DNA of 9,208 bases, from positions 246 to 9,453 of the forward strand of contig DIEE01000058.1 of assembly GCA_002418465.1 (NCBI GenBank). Reading direction: 5' to 3'. Under the pieces are notes generated by a model, which was not told the DNA's origin, did not search any database, and worked only from the letters and a program-made list of their open reading frames with translations. Made by a program: the position numbers and the translations under genes. The stretch comes from Pseudomonas sp. UBA5782. Its GTDB lineage: Bacteria; Pseudomonadota; Gammaproteobacteria; Pseudomonadales; Pseudomonadaceae. Below are positions 7,816 through 9,208 of this stretch, piece by piece; position 1 is the first letter of the stretch, and each line of letters starts with the position of its first letter.

Positions 7816-7896
7816 GATCACAACCTTGAGTAGCTGGGCGGCAAGACCGCCGATTGTTAACCGAACGGCGAGCAAATAACCATATTCGCCCGACGC
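7816..7896. other. Spacer between kinase and response regulator
   Basis: 81 bp with a locally AT-rich patch (GAATATGGTTATTTG on the minus strand, around 7871-7885). This spacing is longer than in many tight kinase-regulator operons. No terminator hairpin is evident and no convincing promoter pair was found. Co-transcription with the kinase is the simplest reading. Confidence 0.5.
7824..7827 (-). promoter_or_regulatory. Ribosome binding site deciding the GTG start of the response regulator
   Basis: AAGG on the minus strand, eight bases before GTG 7815. The site favours this start over GTG 7821 (only two bases away) and over TTG 7875. Confidence 0.5.
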
Positions 7897-9207
7897 TCAG
7901 CGACGGACGTCGAGGCTCCAGTCACGCAGCAGCGCGAGGTGTTCGTCGAGCACCGCGAGCAGCGCCGGCAGCTCGTCGAGCGTGTTCACCCGCGCGGCGT
8001 CGGTGGCCAGCGAGCGCAGGCCGAAGTTCATCGCGCTGCCGCGCAAGCGGTGCAGCAGCGCGCCAAGCTCACCGTCGGCAGTCTCGGTCCGCAGCGCCTG
8101 CAACTGCTCGCGCACCTCACCCAGAGAGGCGATCAGCATCGGCAGCAGGCGTTCGCAGGCCTCCGTACCGAGCCAGTCCTGCAGCTGCGCCAGGCGCAGG
8201 CTGGACACGCTCTCGGCGGCGTCCGGCTCGGCCGCCTGGATGTCAGCCAGGCCGTCTTCGCCGCGCCAGATGCGCAACAGCGAGGGCAGCTGCAGCGGCT
8301 TGAACAGAGCGCCGTCGATGCCCGCGGCGCGGCAGGCATCGCGGTCGAGCTGCGCGGCGTTGGCGGTGAGCGCGACGATCAGCGGCCCGCCGTGCGGATT
8401 GAGCTGGCGGATCGCCCGGCTGGCGGCGATGCCGTCCATGTCCGGCATGCGCATGTCCATCAGCACCAGGTCGTAGTCTTCCTGACGGCAGCGTGCCAGC
8501 GCCGCGGCGCCACTGGAGGCGGTGCCAACCTTGGCGCCCCAGCGCATCAGCAGCTCGCGGGTGACGTCCAGGTTCACCTCGATGTCGTCGACCAGGAGGA
8601 TCAGCAGGCCGTCCAGGCTCCCACTCTCTGCCACCGGCGCGCTGACCTGCAGCGCCGACCAGGGCAGCTCGACGCGCACGCAGACACCGGCACCGGGCGT
8701 GCTCTGCATTTCCACCTGGCCGCCGCTGAGGCCGACCAGCCGCCGCACGATGTACAGCCCGAGGCCCGAGCCCGGCAGCTCGCGGTGCTCCTCGAGACGG
8801 ACGAAAGCGTCGAAGATATTGTCCTGGCGATCGGCGGCGATCCCCGGCCCGCTGTCGCGTACGCTGAGTACCAGGCCCCGCTCGCCCTGCGTCCCCAGGG
8901 CCACGCGAACCAGCCCGCCCTCGCTGAACTTCACCGCGTTGCTGAGCAGGTTATTGAGCACCTGGCGCAGCACCATCGGCGAACCCAGCACGTGCCGCGG
9001 CAGCGCCGGATCGATCGCCAGTTCGATGCGCAACTGCTTGGCCGTCGCCTGCGGCTGCAGCAGGGCGATGCTCTGTTCGAGCAGGGCGTGGATATCGAAA
9101 ACGACGTCCGGCGGCAGCTTGGCGCCTTCCGCGCGCGCCAATGCGGCCAGGCCGTCGAGGATGTCGGTGAGGCTGGCCGCCGCGGTTAGCACCGTCGCCA
9201 GGCGCTC
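7897..9207 (-). CDS. Hybrid sensor histidine kinase with receiver and Hpt domains, N-terminus outside window
   Basis: The C-terminal 436 residues of a membrane or cytoplasmic sensor kinase that starts beyond the right edge. Residue 1 below is the first full codon in the window (9205-9207). Residues 1-30 are the second helix of the dimerisation domain (LTDILDGLAALARAEGAKL); the phospho-accepting His lies just outside. The ATPase domain (about 45-180) has the N box (QVLNNLLSNAVKF, 82-94), DSGPGIA (118-124) and GSGLGL (146-151). The receiver (about 198-312) has VDD at 206-208, acceptor Asp251 in LMDMRMPDMDG and Lys303. The Hpt domain (about 338-430) has His386 in LLHRLRGSAMNFG. This order makes a full phosphorelay kinase of the unorthodox type. 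All visible catalytic motifs are intact. The frame is open through the window edge, so the GTG at 9192 is not the real start. The gene probably forms an operon with the response regulator 81 bp downstream. The sensed signal cannot be inferred from this part. Confidence 0.95.
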   Translation of the reverse strand, partial: ERLATVLTAAASLTDILDGLAALARAEGAKLPPDVVFDIHALLEQSIALLQPQATAKQLRIELAIDPALPRHVLGSPMVLRQVLNNLLSNAVKFSEGGLVRVALGTQGERGLVLSVRDSGPGIAADRQDNIFDAFVRLEEHRELPGSGLGLYIVRRLVGLSGGQVEMQSTPGAGVCVRVELPWSALQVSAPVAESGSLDGLLILLVDDIEVNLDVTRELLMRWGAKVGTASSGAAALARCRQEDYDLVLMDMRMPDMDGIAASRAIRQLNPHGGPLIVALTANAAQLDRDACRAAGIDGALFKPLQLPSLLRIWRGEDGLADIQAAEPDAAESVSSLRLAQLQDWLGTEACERLLPMLIASLGEVREQLQALRTETADGELGALLHRLRGSAMNFGLRSLATDAARVNTLDELPALLAVLDEHLALLRDWSLDVRR

Positions 9208-9208
9208 G

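Noticed and set aside
7114..7833. A 720-bp plus-strand open frame opposite the response regulator
   Set aside because: Antisense shadow of an intact receiver and winged-helix gene; its product has no recognisable motif.
7939..9189. A 1.25-kb plus-strand open frame opposite the kinase
   Set aside because: The minus strand encodes unmistakable ATPase, receiver and Hpt motifs. The plus-strand product is His/Arg/Gln/Ala-rich with no domain, typical of antisense to GC-rich coding DNA.

Overview
The window is GC-rich (roughly two thirds G+C by eye) with GC-ending codons. It reads as chromosomal DNA of a high-GC proteobacterium. A Pseudomonas-like gammaproteobacterium is my best guess, from the protein style and gene content, but nothing in the window proves the genus.

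All three genes are on the minus strand. In transcription order, from the right edge leftwards, they are: (1) the C-terminal 436 residues of a hybrid sensor histidine kinase (7897-9207, N-terminus outside the window); (2) a complete OmpR/PhoB-family response regulator of 239 aa (7096-7815); (3) after a 146-bp intergenic region, the first 2316 codons of a giant secreted filamentous adhesin of the LktA/TpsA type (1-6949, running off the left edge). The adhesin takes up three quarters of the window. I translated its frame by hand from the ATG to base 2 and found no stop and no frameshift. Very long open frames on the opposite strand across the same region (about 4.3 kb and 2.1 kb) are codon-aligned shadows of this gene and are not annotated.

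The likely logic is a phosphorelay controlling surface adhesion. The kinase has a receiver and a C-terminal Hpt domain, so phosphate would pass His to Asp to His and then to Asp54 of the response regulator. The response regulator gene is immediately upstream of the adhesin in the same orientation. The intergenic region holds an exact 7-4-7 bp direct repeat (7061-7078), the spacing used by PhoB/OmpR-type regulators, which makes the adhesin a natural candidate target. This link is inferred from position and the repeat, not proven.

Within the adhesin I see a long TpsA-like signal peptide, a TPS (haemagglutination-activity) secretion domain, a long beta-helix-type repeat body interrupted by several alpha-helical or charged inserts, and a strikingly regular run of at least twelve degenerate repeats of about 54 residues in the last 2 kb of the window. 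The C-terminus and any TpsB transporter lie outside the window. No tRNA, rRNA, insertion sequence, CRISPR array or convincing terminator was seen.
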